Shown in pieces: positions 31,125-44,500 of a stretch of 64,000 nt of DNA (position 1 is the first letter of the stretch; each line of letters begins with the position of its first letter). The notes beneath the pieces are model-generated. The model worked only from the letters and a program-made list of their open reading frames with translations, did not search any database and was not told where the DNA came from. Origin of the DNA: Thermothielavioides terrestris NRRL 8126. Its lineage: Eukaryota > Ascomycota > Sordariomycetes > Sordariales > Chaetomiaceae. The translations under genes and the position numbers were made by a program. The stretch spans positions 6,420,001 through 6,484,000 of the forward strand of contig NC_016458.1 in the NCBI RefSeq assembly GCF_000226115.1. Direction: 5' to 3'.

Positions 31125-32906
31125 TTCGGGCTCACTCGTTGGCCAAGTCGAGGTTTCCAAGGCGCATTGTTTGTTGAACTAACTGTCTCGGAGTAGAGCA
31201 TCGTTCTTGCTATTGAGGTGTTGCTGACCGTTCCCATGGTCCGGGGGCTGCGGTTGTCGGCCGACCGGTTCATCCGATCTCCCACTTTGCGTGACCCTTG
31301 TACGGCATACTCTTGCGGAGTTAGCTTGCTCTTTTGGCAGACTGCTGGGGGTAAGCAAAGCATATCATCTTCCTTCGTATTCTACAGCCATTCGTCTGAA
31401 GCCGACGTTCATCCGAACAGTCAGCGCATTTACCCGACTAGGGGGACTCACTCCTGGATAACCTGAGAAACGGCTACGGGAGAACGGGAAAGATCCAACG
31501 TGTCTCACCAGTGCGCACCGTGTAGCGCGAGAAGGCGACGGGCATGACGCCACACATGCAGTGTAATCTGTACAGTTATCCTCTTTTTACGTAAGGTACG
31601 ACGAGATATGCCGATGTCCTAAGCCAACCGTATGAGATAACAAGCGCAAGCAAGCAAGCCACCAAGATGCATTCTCCACTCGAGTTCGGGGTGTCCCGTA
31701 GGATATCACATTTTGGTGGTGGCGCCAGGCCTAAGACGCAGAAGCAAACAGCTCATTAATTGCTGATGATGCACAGAAGCTGTGGTACTTACTGTGTATA
31801 CTGTGCAACTGGTTGAGTTCATTCTGTGTACCGCAGGATGAGGCAGTTACTGCACAATTTGCATGTACGCTGCGGATTACTGTGAGCTCGTGGTCCGCCA
31901 TCTCAAACTCGGACGAGAGACCTGATGCACTCCGGTCCAGGAATATCACAGATCTTATGATGCATTTGGTTTCACTCAGCACTGAATCTTATGTGGCCAC
32001 ACCGGCTCGTCTCGCGCCGCCCGCAGTTATGTGTACTGTACAAGAAGAGGATAGCGAGGAGAAGGCGGCCATGGAATCGAAATTTTGAGAGAAAAGAAGA
32101 ACAAAGAAGAAAAAGAACATGCAGGTGGATCCGCTGCGTCCTCTGGGCACTCACACTACCGCCGAAGCAATATCGCGAGTTAGGTAACCTGAGGTTGTCC
32201 ACAGTTTTCCGAAAGCGGTAAATAGTGGTAACATTGAATCGTAAGTGGAGCCATCAACATAATGTTTTCCATGTGGAACATGGGTGCAGGCCAACCGAAC
32301 CAATGCAAACACCTCGTTAGCAAATATATAACTCAGAAAATTGGTAGATTGGTTGGACAGGGTTTAATTAAGATGGTTATTAAACGAGAGGTGCTTCCCC
32401 ATTTAACCGAAGAAGAAAAAAGTTTCGAAAAACGAGAACGAAAGTATCATTGCTTTACCTTACCACAGTACTTCTGTGCTTTCCTATTCTTGAACTCTCT
32501 GACGGGCCCGCATCTCGAAGCTGCTCTTCCGCACCACAATTTCCGGTGCGCTTCTACCTCTAATCTTCACCTGCGCGCAGTTGTTCTGTGCTTCCGCATG
32601 GGCAATTGCTCTGCGCTGCGCCTGCGTCGTTCAGGGCCACCGGGTACCGTTGCCGTGGCCGTCGTCGCTAGTGCCGAGTCCGGGAGGCTCGTTGCATCAG
32701 CCGCAGCGAGGGAGAAAAGTGCGTAGCTAGGAGCTCGCGGACGGAAAGCTAAGATATTGGCGAGCAAGCGTGTCTGGACGCAAAACTGAAGACTCAGGGC
32801 TCGGGGCCGTGGTGCGAAAGTGCATTCTTATTCCTCCCATTGGCTTGTTTTGGGAGCGCGACAAGCAACACGGGTCGAGGGTACTAGTTACCTACGGATT
32901 GCGAGC
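31125..32906. other. 1.8 kb intergenic region, partly AT-richer
   Basis: No gene supported. 31730-32430 is less GC-rich than the surroundings and contains several small open frames with no motif. It includes the leader of the gene at 32907. Confidence 0.45.
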
Positions 32907-35900
32907 ATGGACGAGGAGACACAAAGCAACACAAAGGGACAAGCAGCTCCGGCATCCCCCGCCACCTCGCGACAGCAAACCTCCTCAGATGTGCCAACCG
33001 GGGGCGAGGTGATAGCAGCAGGAGCAGCAGCAGCATCGCCGACCATTGCGAATGCGATCACCATAGCCAACGCGGCCGTGGACCGCGTCGCCATGACAGA
33101 GTCGCAGCAGCCCGCAAACCCCGGCACGGCGCGGGTAGAGAGTCCGTCGCCTCACTTTCAGACGACAGCGACAGCGTCGACAGCAGAGACGGCCAGACAA
33201 GCTTCACAATCGGCGGCGCCTGCGCCCAATTCGGTCGCTGGCCAGCGCCAGGTCAACGAAGAAGTCGTGCATGGGAGGGGCCCGATGGCTGCTGCACAGC
33301 TTGACCCGGCGGAAAAAGCGAGTCCAGCCGGCACTGGCATTGGAGCTGGAACAGCCGGAACGGGCGCTGCAACGACCGGGTCTCCACAGCAGCTCGAGCC
33401 TCCAGGCCCGTCGCTGCAATCGCCGCCTGTGCAGCAGTCTTTTCAACCACAACAGCCGCCCGTGTCCGCGCCATCTCCGTCAGCCCATCCGCACACGGCT
33501 CCGCATCCCCAATCCCAGCCGGCGCCGCCACCGCCGCAACAGCCGCTGCAGGTGCCCTTGCAACCGCATCATCCCCAGCACTATCCACCGCCGGGACAGC
33601 CGCCGGCAGCGCACACGCTGCACACGCGATCTCTCCAGCAGCACCAGGCTCCACTCGCTCAGACGGGGCGCGTGCAAAGTCCACCGGCGCATCCTCAGCA
33701 TCCGCATCCTCCACAACAACAATTTTACCACCAGCATTATTCGCAACCGCAACCGCAACCGCACCAGCAACCACCACCGCCGCAGCCGCAGCCGCTCGAA
33801 CCTGTTCCCGCGTCGGCCCTGCCAGCTTTACACCAGCCGCAGCCGCAGGCGCACCTGCAGTTCCATTCACATCCTCAACCCCAACCCCAACCCCAGCAGT
33901 CTCTTCCTCCTCTGCCGCACACCTCGCATCAGCGCGCGCCTGGCCCGAAGCCCGTCATCATGGACCCACCAGGGCTGCGCAAGGCGACGCAGTCGCAGTC
34001 GTCGCAGCAGCAAACCGCCATGGGCTTCCCGTCGCCCACGCGCGACTATGCGGCAGCAAATCCCAAGTTTGTCGACGACTGCACGCGCATGAATTATGCC
34101 CTGCTCCAGAGCCTGCCCGAGGCCGTCCGGCGCATTGTCCGGGACCACTGGGAGAAGTGCCTGCTGGGCTCCGAGTTCCACCAAGCTTTCATTGTAAGTC
34201 GCTTCCCACGATTCTTCTTGTTCATCGTCATCATCGCCCTCGGCTTCTCATTCGCTCTTCGTTCTTCTCTCGTGTCTCTTCTAAACTGTAAAAACACGGT
34301 AACTTCTGCCAAAGCATCCCATACCACGCTCCCGCGCACGGTGATTTTATTCTACCCGAAATTCCCTGTGCTGCATGCAACTCTCTTCCCAACGACGACT
34401 CTCCTCAGCTCACCAACACTCATTCCTCTCCTCGCACAATGCACCGCGCCATCCAGGCTGCGTTTTCCCTTATCCCACCTCCATTCAGCCTTCTGCCCGA
34501 TCAATATGCGAAAATCGCCGTACTTTCCGCCGCCCTCCGAGCTTGGTCTAACCCCGTCCCAGCTTAATGCCTCCATCCACCACGCGCCCGCGTCCGTCAT
34601 GAGACGCGCCCTGAGAGATTTCGGGGGGAAGATGGTTGCCGAGTCGAAACACGAGCTCATCGCCCACTTCACAACCGAAGCCCTGGACGAGGTTGCCGAT
34701 CACATCATCAGCAAAGCCAGTGATAGCTTCCTCGACAAATGCCTGGAGAAGCGTCTGCTGACCATTGAGGCCAAACCGCTCATCAACGCGCTTGCAAAAG
34801 CTGAGCGGCTGGGCTATGAACCGGGCGACATAGTCCAGGACGACCAGCACGAGCGCGTCATCCCCCAAGAAGCCTACCCGGGAGCCGCTACCGGTGCGAA
34901 CGGTTTCCACGCTCATCCTAGCCAGCCATCCTCTGCGAACGCGCAAGGGAACCGACAACAGCTACAGTGTCTTCAGTGCTTCCGAACCTTTCTGCACGCC
35001 TCTGCGTATGACTATGTAAGGGGAAGAGTTCACCCCTGTGCGCCAAGACAGCACTAACTCCGCCTTCAGCACACGAAGTACAATGTCTGCAGCCAAATCC
35101 CTCCCTCCACGAAGGGGTTCGAGCATTCATGTCCTCACTGTGGGCAGGGCTGCAGCAGGGTGGAGGAATTGCAAGCTGTACGTTGCGCTTCCGTCGCCAA
35201 CGACCCCGAAGTGTGTAGCTAAGATGGCATCTAGCACCTCGACAACAAAGTCTGCGGCAACTTCAGCCAGCCGACCAAGGTGTCCCGGGGGCCAGGCCGC
35301 CCTCCAAAGAATCCCCCGGCTCCGCAGCCCAACCAAGCAGTCATCCTTCCCTCACCGTCCTCGCAGTCCCGAGCTGCAAACGGCTACTCGGGCACGCAAC
35401 TTCAGTCCACGCCGGCGCGTTCTAGCTTGGCAGGCCGGCCTGCAGGCGCCACGCCCGGATCGACGTCGTCCCCCATCGCGGCGGACCCCTACGCCCACCT
35501 GACGGAAGAACAAATGGCGGCGATGAACGAGGAGCTGCGCGAGGCCGAGGCAAAGTACGCGCCCCGCTTTGCCGACGCGGAGCTCATTCCGGACGAGAAC
35601 GCGCGGCGGCAGAAGATCGAAGGCCTGCGCAACAGCTTCGGCACCAAGCAATCCATGATCCGAAAGAAATACGGCGTGCGCCTGCGGGAGCGCCGCACCA
35701 AGGCCGAGATCATGGCTGAGCGGGAGCGGATGGGCCTCAAGCGCGCCGAGAAGGAAAAGGCCAAAGCAATGGCTGCTGCTGCCGCTGCTGCCGCCGCCGC
35801 CGCACGGCAGAACTCGAGCCCGCGAGCCAACGTGGAAGCGGCATCACGCGCAGCCGGCGGCGGCGGCAGCAGCAGCGGGTGGATCGCCGCTAACACGCCG

Positions 35901-36428
35901 CGGGCGAGCGCCCTCTCGGAGGAGGAGCATGACCTGAAGCGTCGGCGCCTGGACGAGAGCGGCGGCTATCAAACGCCATACAAGTCCCAGGCGCCCGACT
36001 CGCCCACGCGCAAGACCCTCCCCGTGTCGGAGATCGGCGGCGGCCTGTCGGGCGCGGCTGCCACCCCCGCGACGCACGACCCCACACTGCCGCCTCCGCC
36101 GTCCCAGCCGACGAAAGTGTACGAACAGTCCGGAGCGCGCGTCGAGATCCACGAGCCGGCGCAGGCGCAGGCCAGCAAGCCCGGCGCGTCGTCCCGACCC
36201 GACGACGCATCCGCATCCGCCACGCCCGCCGGATCGGACGAGACCGGCGCGAGCCGCCGCCCCGCGAGCAGGCAGGACCCGGCCGCCGCGGAGAAGAAGC
36301 CGGTCATTGTCCTCGACAACGATTCATCGTCATCCGACGACGACGATGAAGACATCCCCTCGACGTTGCCGGCCCACGTGCGCAAGAGCCTCGCGTCCGG
36401 CAGCACCTCGCTCGTGCCGAACCATTGA
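32907..36428 (+). CDS. Large nuclear protein with Cys/His cluster and AT-hook-like motif
   Basis: Four exons (32907-34193, 34563-35015, 35070-35177, 35235-36428), 1,013 aa. Function not recognised. Residues 1-365 are Pro/Gln/His-rich and disordered. A conserved-looking helical part (NPKFVDDCTRMNYALLQSLP, then across the junction SIHHAPASVMRRALRDFGG) continues to about residue 550. A Cys/His cluster follows (CLQC..F, then C, H-x-C-P-H-C-x-x-x-C, H, C) that only forms once two short introns are removed, so it is likely a metal-binding site. SRGPGRPPK directly after it resembles an AT-hook. Downstream are a basic helix (AKYAPRFADAELIPDENARR, GTKQSMIRKKYG), poly-Ala, and an acidic SSSDDDDEDIP patch. 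It is probably a chromatin-associated or DNA-binding protein (inference). Confidence 0.75.
34194..34562 (+). other. Unusually long (369-nt) first intron
   Basis: GTAAGT donor and CCCAG acceptor; removal joins HQAFI to LNASIHHAP in frame. It is several times longer than the other introns in the window. A stop-free 42-codon stretch in another frame (starting MHRAIQAAFSLIPPPF at about 34439) lies inside it and ends exactly at the acceptor. Confidence 0.65.
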
Positions 36429-37512
36429 TTGAGCTACCTTTTCCGCCCTGCCCATCAAGAGTCTGCAGAGTCTGCCACCTACCTACCTACCTTACCGGTT
36501 CCCACATTTGCTTGCGAGCGGGCGTTGTTGGGTGTACCCCTTTGTCTGCGGAACAAACATAAAACCTGTTTCTGTTAACCTCTCCATTAACGTCGTTCAA
36601 CACGTTTCCCGCCACACTTCCTTCGGTTGCGTCAATACCCTTAGATACCCCCCCACCCGCAGGGGCTCTACCATTCTGCATTGTTTCTTTTTCCTCGGGG
36701 CCTGATCAGGGTTATTTACCGTTCGCTGGGCTGGTCGATGCGTCAGGACGCGGCCGACGGCCGACAACAGCACATTTCGCCCAGCGCCATTCCTTTGGCG
36801 TTTGCGGTTTCATGGTTAGAGTTCAAAGAAATGGACCCGGAGCGTGGGTGGAAGTGGAGGTTTGTTTGCCTTGAACGCAATGTTGTATGTATATCCCGCC
36901 AGGTTGTGTGTGCATCCCTCTCTGGAGGGGAGTAAAAAATGTAATAGCAGACTCGACTGGAGACCATCCATCTGCTTTTGCTAGACTTGAGTCACAGCAC
37001 CAATCTAACTTCCTGGCCCAAGCTGGGGGTGGTCGTCACAGCACTCGAACCCGGACCAGAGTCGAGCACATGCAGGTGGAAATGTGTACATTCCGATCAT
37101 TTACATATACACCGTACCATACATACCCTACAACCGGATGTCAACCCAAATATCCCTTTCCGCGACGAGAACGCAAAAACAAGAGAACCCTCTCAACACT
37201 CAACACGCAATGCTCAGCAAAGCACCATCTCCCAGCCCAAAAAGCAAGACGTGACGCGACGACGACCATGGCCATCGCAATGCTCCATACAGCACATTTC
37301 CCCCCTCCCCCCTCCCGCGTACCCCCGTCTACTTGGACAGGGAACAACACATGGCAGACAGAAAGCCAAACCAAGGCCAAGTACAACGCTCAAAATCAAA
37401 GACCAAGAGAAGCCATCTTTACCCCATTCCCAACCGGTTGATAGGCCTGAGCCAACCGGGAGTTGTACGAAAATAAACTCCGCAGTTCCAACCCCGGCTT
37501 TCCAACCCTTCT
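36429..37512. other. Convergent 3' intergenic region
   Basis: Spacer between two converging genes. Only short, motif-free open frames are present. A CCTACCTA repeat lies at 36476-36491. Confidence 0.5.
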
Positions 37513-40179
37513 TCACCCGGTGACCCTCCGGACCCAAAGCGTGGTAGGCTCCCACTCGGCCTCGCGATCAAGCCGCTTGTACGCGCGGTGCAGCTTGAGG
37601 CCCAGCTCGTGCTCCTCGCGCTGGACCTCGGCGAGCTCGGCGCGCAGGGCCTCGACCTTGCGCTTCTCGGCCTCGCGCTTGCGCATCACCTCGGCGCTGT
37701 TCATCAGCTTGTCGGTCGGCATCAGCTCCGTCATCTGCGTGATGGACCGGTTGATGTTTATGCGCCGGTTCGCGAGCGCGCGCAGCCGCGCCTCGAGCAG
37801 CGCCACGCGGTCCTGCGCCTCGCCGGCCGACTGCTCCGGCGGCGCCGGCGGCAGGCTCTTGTTCACGTCGGAGACGCTGGCGCGCCAGGCGGGGCGGTCC
37901 GTGGCCTGGGCTTGCGCCTGTACGCGGGCCACAGCGGGGTTGGGCATCACGGTTGTGGTGGTGGTGTGTTCGGCGAAGGGCGAGGTCATGAACTGGTCGA
38001 TCGGAGAGGTTACGGGGCTGTGGTCTGATGAAGGCCTGCGTTGGAGGGGGTGTTGTTGCTGCAAGTCGGCTGGTAGTGCTGGAACGGGCGGCTGGTTGCC
38101 GTCGAGAGGGTCGTCGATGTCGTCCCGGGTCGTGCCCGTGTTGCTGGTCGCGTAGGTGGTGACGCTGAAGCGGGAGGGCGGCTGCACGTATGGCTCCTCG
38201 ACAGGAGCAGGCGGCGGCCGGGCCGTGTCCGGGACTGGCAATGGAGAGGGCTGCGGTGCGTCGGTCTGCTGGGAGTAGACTGACGAGACGGACGCTTGGT
38301 GCTGGTGGTTGGTGTGCATCGGAGGCGGCTTCCGGCGGATCGGTTGCGAGGACTCGGGCGAAGGGGGTGGGAAGGTTGGGCTCGGGAGAGCGCGCGGTCC
38401 GTAGAGATTATTCCGTGCAAGTTCCCTGGCAGCCACTGCTGGCGCATCTGCTGCCGCCGGGTGGCCGGAAAGAGGAGGGCTCGGGTATCTCTGAGCGGCC
38501 GGGAAGGTTGTCTGCTTCGCAGATGGCGACTGGGACGAGGGGAGGATTCTCCTAATGGTGTCCAGTGGCCCGGACCTGGTCGGTGTTTCAGACGGGGGAG
38601 GGCTGATGGGCGGGGTCTCGCCGCGGCGGGCGGAGCCACCATCCGGGGTGTTACCAGTGGGCTTGGACTCGGCCGCAAGGGCCTTGTTTCTCCTGGCACT
38701 CTTTTCCGGAATCTTCAAGGGAGGAACTTCGCGAGTGTCGTGCACTGGGTCCACGATGGCGCTCCGTCCGCTCGCCCCACGCCAGCCGGGGCGGTTCGAC
38801 GTGAAAGCGCCGGCGGCGGGGTCCGTGTTCCCTTCTATCGCAGCCGAGGCTTTCTTGGCCATCTTGCGCACCCGGTCGCCCCAGGACGGAGCGGCAGCGG
38901 TGGGGCTATTTTGCGACGGCGCCCATCCATTGTCGGGGCCAGACCCCAGGCTCTGCGCGAACTCGGCCGGGTTGACTTGGGAAGGCCGGCCCTGGGCGCT
39001 GCTTGTCCGCTCTCCCGTGAGTGGATCCCACCGGGGCCCTTCACGGCCGGGTGGATTCCGGGACTGCTGCGGCGCCGGCCCGCGATGGCTCGAGTGCGCC
39101 TCACGGGCCGCAGCGTCGGATTGTCGCCGACGCTCTCGGCGCAGCATGGGGATGCTGGTCGCGGCTCGGTTCTGCGGAGGGCTCTGGGTGCCCTGGCGTG
39201 GTGCTGGCGCATACCCGCGGTCCGACCCTTCATTTCTCAGAGCATCGGTGGTCGGGATATCCGCATGTCGGGGATAGACTGGCCGGTCATCTTCGTCAAT
39301 CGGTGAAACGTCGCCCGGCGGCAAGCGATTGGCGGCCGTGGCGTCAGGCTCGGGGGAGCTCGGCGGCGAGATGCCATCGAGCCCCCCGCCGTACCGATAG
39401 CCGTACTTGGTCGCCACGTTTGCTGCGAATTTCGGGGCCAGCGGGGGAGAGTCCTCCGGGTAAACAGAGGACGCGGCACGGAAACTGGACTTGCGAACGG
39501 CGATACCTTTGGGGTTGGGGTTGGGATTGCGAACCGGCAGCTCCCGCACAGCTGTCGCAGTCTCGCTGGAGCGGAAGGCGACCTTGTCAGCACGCTGCTT
39601 GAGAGGAGCGTTTCGCGTCGCCGTGCACGCTTCCCAGTAGGTGGTGATTGCAGGCGGTGCAGGAAAGGAGAGCCAAACTCGTCACGCGCAAGGGCCCGTG
39701 TGACTGGAATGTTCCCAGTTGCGCAGACTGCAGCTTCCCGGGTGAGGCTGGGAGAAGGAAACGGGAAGGATAATGAGAAGGAGCGCCTTCATCGTGTAAG
39801 CGCACCCTGAGTGGGCGGCCGTTGCAACAGCCTCCCAAATGGGCAATGGAAGCTGCAGCCCACTGAGGCACAGCCCACCAGCAGGCCCCACGAGGCCTAA
39901 TGCCCCGCGCCCAACATGCCACCTCAACCCCAGCAGGCAGCACTGCAGCACCAGACAGGCAGGGAGGAAAATGACCACTCACTAACGCGACTGGAGAAAT
40001 TCTCGCGGTGGCCGCGGCGGAGGCGGCCCACCCTTGATCGAGTAACTGTATCCCTTCTTGGCCGTGTTCAGGGTTCCGTAGCTCAGGCCCAGGCCGACCT
40101 GTAACCTGTCGTCGTCCAGCGGGTTGTCGACCTGCCTCTCCGCGTGGTGCGGAATCATGATTTTGAGCCTGTCCCACAT
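37513..40179 (-). CDS. Proline-rich protein with C-terminal coiled coil
   Basis: Two exons (40179-39987, 39629-37513; intron of 357 bp with a GTTAGT donor and GGGAAG acceptor), 769 aa. Not recognised. The N-terminus (MWDRLKIMIPHH, GLSYGTLNTAKKGYSYSIKG) looks conserved and is followed by PPPPRPP. Splicing restores a frame reading TATRNAPLKQRADKVAFRSS before the long frame. Residues about 120-620 are Pro/Ser-rich and disordered. The last ~110 residues form a coiled coil (LLEARLRALANRRININRSI, EAEKRKVEALRAELAEVQRE) ending AYKRLDREAEWEPTTLWVRR. The fold suggests a cytoskeletal or signalling scaffold, but this is inference. The acceptor is non-classic in its pyrimidine tract, so the junction is the weakest part. 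Confidence 0.65.
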
Positions 40180-41510
40180 GGTGACGGTGGTTTGCTTCGA
40201 TCCAGGTCCCTTCTGAGGTTGCGAGGGAACGATAGTGTTAACCAATGCCAAATGCGCGCTTTCACCCTTCTTCCCCTTTCTGGCGCCTCCGAGATTATCT
40301 GGGATCTCGGGTTTTGGCAAGCGAGGGCCGAAGCGGAACAGGGAAACAGGGTCGCGTTAGATCGTCGCAGTCGCCGTTTGACCAATTCAGGGGCGCATGA
40401 GCCTGCCTCGACCAAGGTTGTTCTCCGGGAACAGGTGCATTCAAAAGCGGACGGTCGGAAACGCAACAGGGCCAGGTATCCTTGTTGGCAGGACAGCTCA
40501 TTCATCAACAGGCGACGGGACCATGGAAGAAAGGGGCGCCACCAAGCTCCTTATAATCAAGCCCAGCAGCGACCCGGAGCGGAGGTGTTGTTTACCGTGT
40601 TGGCCGCTTGCCCGAGATGCAACCGGGAGAATGGGATTTATTGGGCTGCAGCCGTCCTTTATTCACCACCCATTCCACCGGGGAAATGATGGTGGACTCG
40701 TTGTTTTTGCCCTTTGTTTTCACGTCGAAAGCGACCGCGCCAGTCATTGGCCCCTGTCTCCCGTCGTAGCTGCGGCGGCAGTGACCGTGTTAGTTGGCCC
40801 TCCATGCAGTTTGGAGGCGTGGCAGGCCGACGGGAACCCATTGGATTCGTTGGCCCTCGCCGCATGCTGCGCCTAGCATCGGTGCCGAGAAGAGAGCAAC
40901 AAAACGCGCGAAAACATTCATCTGTCTCCCACCAATGCAAGCAGGCCGAAGACACCTATGGGCTTGCGGCAGTCCCTGAACTGCCGCCGTGCCGTGGGAG
41001 CGAGGGAGGAAACCATGATACAGCCTGCACATCAATCATTCCCCAGCCGCTTACACAATACTGTATCTCAACACCTACACTACGCAGTAAACATCATGCG
41101 ATCTCTCCGGTTGGTTCGGTGCCGTCCGTGGTGGAGGCACAGCGGGAAAACAGCGGGCGGGGCCGTTGAGGTCTCTCTCCCCGCGCCCAACAAGGAAACC
41201 ACGAGGGTCCGGCATCCTGCGAGGGCGGCGCATTGCACTCGGTGTCCTTTTGTGCTGGTCGGTAAGCTGAGAGGATTTAACTAGAGACTCAGAGCACCAA
41301 GCATCCATCCTCCTCCGGTCGAGCGTTGGTGTTCTGAATCGGGAATTGATTAATGTTACGTAGTGCATGTTCAGTAAACAGGTGCGGATCCGCGCAAGAG
41401 GACACTGCTGTACCCAAGATGCGCGTCATATTTTTGGAAAGATTGAGCGGGGCCAAGGTTCCATGCCGGGAGGGGGGGGTCATGCAACATGTAACTGTAA
41501 CCATATTGCA
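40180..41510. other. Last unique intergenic stretch before the RIP block
   Basis: Promoter side of the coiled-coil gene. No gene recognised. Composition stays GC-balanced until about 41.5 kb, then changes abruptly. Confidence 0.5.
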
Positions 41511-44500
41511 ACGCTAACATGGTCAGGGATCTAGCCAACATAGCGATCTTGGCAACACATACTGAAACCCGCTTAGAACATAGTGTGTAAATCGATATAC
41601 TTGTATCGGCTGGTCATAGTGTTTACGACATATACATAAGCCTCCCGACATGCCCTAGACAGTATATAGGTGCCTATATAGTTATTGTATAGACATAGGA
41701 TCTCCTTCTACAATATACTATTATACCGAAATACCCTATAGCTTTAATCGAATATAATAATAATAGCTAGATATAATGCTCTATCTATATTATATTAGGC
41801 GATATAGATATACTAGTATATATAGGATATGGACTTCAGGTAGCTATGTCCTATAGGATCGGCCTCCTCGCCCATAGCCACTGGCAGACCTGCTCAGGGG
41901 TTAGGTTCAAGGGCACTTCAGTGACACCGGCTAAGGACCTAGGATTTCCTATACTTACTACCTAAAGTAAGATAGATATAATATAGCTAGAATATAATAT
42001 ACAACCTACTTATAGCGATTTTACACCAGTGTTCACGCTATTTATACTAAGTATTATAGACTAGGGAAGATCGGCATTGGAAAGGAAGAATGGCCTAGGG
42101 TCCTACTTAGCTTCCTATCAACGTCGCTATCACATTAATCTTACTTAGAGGGTAAATCTATAGCCTTATAAATGCTATAAGAAAATAGAGCTATTGTAAA
42201 AACCCTAAGTAAAGTCAAGCTCATTGATCTAGTCGAAGACTACTTAGCTTGAAATGTAATCTAGTATAGTGTACGTAGCCTATCTCAGTCTTAGCTAATT
42301 GTTACCCTAGAGAAGATAAATCTATATACTATATTCCTTATAAAACCCTTGATTCCTAAGCTAGTGGTTGACCACTATTTAGTCTAATATAGAAGATAGT
42401 AAACTTATAGAAGATAAAACCAAGTATAGTAGCCCCCTATAAAACCCTTATCCCTTAAGTCTCTAATGATCCCTAGCTAAGGTAGTCTAGTATAGAATGC
42501 TTTAAACTTATAGAAAAGGTCAAGTGTTATAACTCTATGAAATGTATTATATTCGTGGAAAGGGAAAATTAGGTAAGGTGACTCCTATGAAACTGCTACT
42601 GTAGGTCAACTCTATTCTACCTAGGCAGCCTGCTTATTCTTATCTATTGTATATACGCTAGGCTATTAATATGCTTGGACATAGGCGAGGACGGGTTATA
42701 GAAGTTTGTCCTAGTTGCTAGGACTCAATGGATATCGTATATTCTAGAGGAAGTATAGGTCTACGTTGTCTTGTTTAAGAACGTTAATACTAAAAGGATA
42801 TAATATAGCGATGGAAGTGTATAATAGGCTAAGGCGTTCCGATTCTTGTTTAATAATAGTGTATTGGCGCTTTATTAGAAGTAGACTCGATGATACGTTG
42901 AGTCCGTCCTAAAATGGGAAGTGTATTATAGCGATCTCTTCGATATCGTCTTAGGCAGTATCCTCTTCTAGTTATACTATATCTTTATATACGCTATCTT
43001 TAGGATTAGCATTACACTAGTCGTTAGCTTCCTCCTTAATATCGCTAATAGCTAGGGATTCTAACTAGCTTTCCGACTTAGTATTACTCGATATATTAGA
43101 ATCTATAGCTTATCTAGCCTTGTATTTTATAGCTGCTATATAAGATAATTTAGTTATAGGAACCAATGACTATAAAATGTAGAATAAACCTACTTTGCTT
43201 CTATCCCTATATTTACGTCTTCTACTTTTTATAAAGTCCCTTTGACTTAGTTGATGCTCCTAGTCTCTTCTTAGCCGTAGTAGCCTTTCTCTTCTCCTCT
43301 AGCTCTTCGAGCTGCTCAACAATGTAGAGCGTCCTTCCAAAGGAGTCTAGAGTGTCCATTATTACGATAGTATATAGCGATACGACTAGGGTTGCTCTTC
43401 TAGCTCTTCGATATACGTTGAGCTTCTAAAGTAAAACGAATTTACTAATAGTAATAAAGTTGGTTAAGAACTTATTAACATTAAGAAGGTTAACGCTAAG
43501 GCTTTTAGTCTCTCTATTAAAAGGGATTTATATCTTAGTAGTAGAGTGGCGAAGGACTTGAGCTACCTCTAGGTATTTAAGATAGAATCTACGCTAGTTC
43601 TTCTTAAGTTCTCTCTTAAAGTCGTTCTTAGTCTTATTGTCTATACTTACAATTATATTAACAAGGAGTATAGTAGTTGGCCCTTGACTTAGGTCCTTGA
43701 GACTAGCCTTAATAGTTTTATCGAATATATAGTAAAAGCTATCTATTTTAAAACTATTTAAGGCGAGATCCTTAGTAAATCTAAAGGTTTTGTTTGCCTT
43801 GCTATCGTCTAGCGTTTCTACTAGTGTTCTTACTATAGTAATCGTTTACTTCTTCTAGCTTACTATTGTATTAAGAAAAAATGCTTTGAAAGTCGCTCTC
43901 TAGCTAAGGAAAAGTAAAGCTAAGTTTATTAGTAGGTGAAACTTCGATAGAGTTGGGTATATAGTGCTTATAGGTGATAATCAGTCTAGGATATTATATA
44001 ATAGGAGGTTGTAGAGGAGGAAGAGGAGGAAGTGGTAGTAGAGGAGGAGGAGAAGGATAGGTTTAGGAAATGGTGATGTTGGGAGGAAGTTTTAGAAGGC
44101 AACGAGAAATTCTAAAGTATAGGTGATAAGTGTAAGGCAGTTAGTAAATTATAGTCTATAGATTGAGTTTTGGTTTACTATCTAGAAGTGCTTTGATATA
44201 TTTCTAAGTTGCTTTAGATTTAGCATTGTATAGGAGACTTGGTAGGGCAGTTGGATATTAGGTTTTATAGCTAGACATTAGATATATAGGTTAACCCAAA
44301 ACTAGGAATAAATGCTACTAATGGGCGTTGTATATCGAAAAGTATCGTTGAGAGGTAGTTTTATATTCGAGTGAGCTACCTCTAAGACATTGAGGTATTA
44401 GCGCTATAAACTACGAGTTTATCTATAGCTTATAGTATAGTAAGATAAGGACCATTAAAGGAGTAGTATCTATTGTAATAGGCAGCTAGGTATTAAGTTA

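Noticed and set aside
37020..37070. tRNA-like B-box (CTCGAACCCGGAC) on the minus strand
   Set aside because: Flanking bases do not form a T-arm or acceptor stem; no A box at suitable distance.
43230..43330. C-terminal tail of a pogo/Fot1 transposase
   Set aside because: The Lys/Glu-rich tail looked suggestive, but the upstream reading frame has no DDE or CENP-B-like motif.
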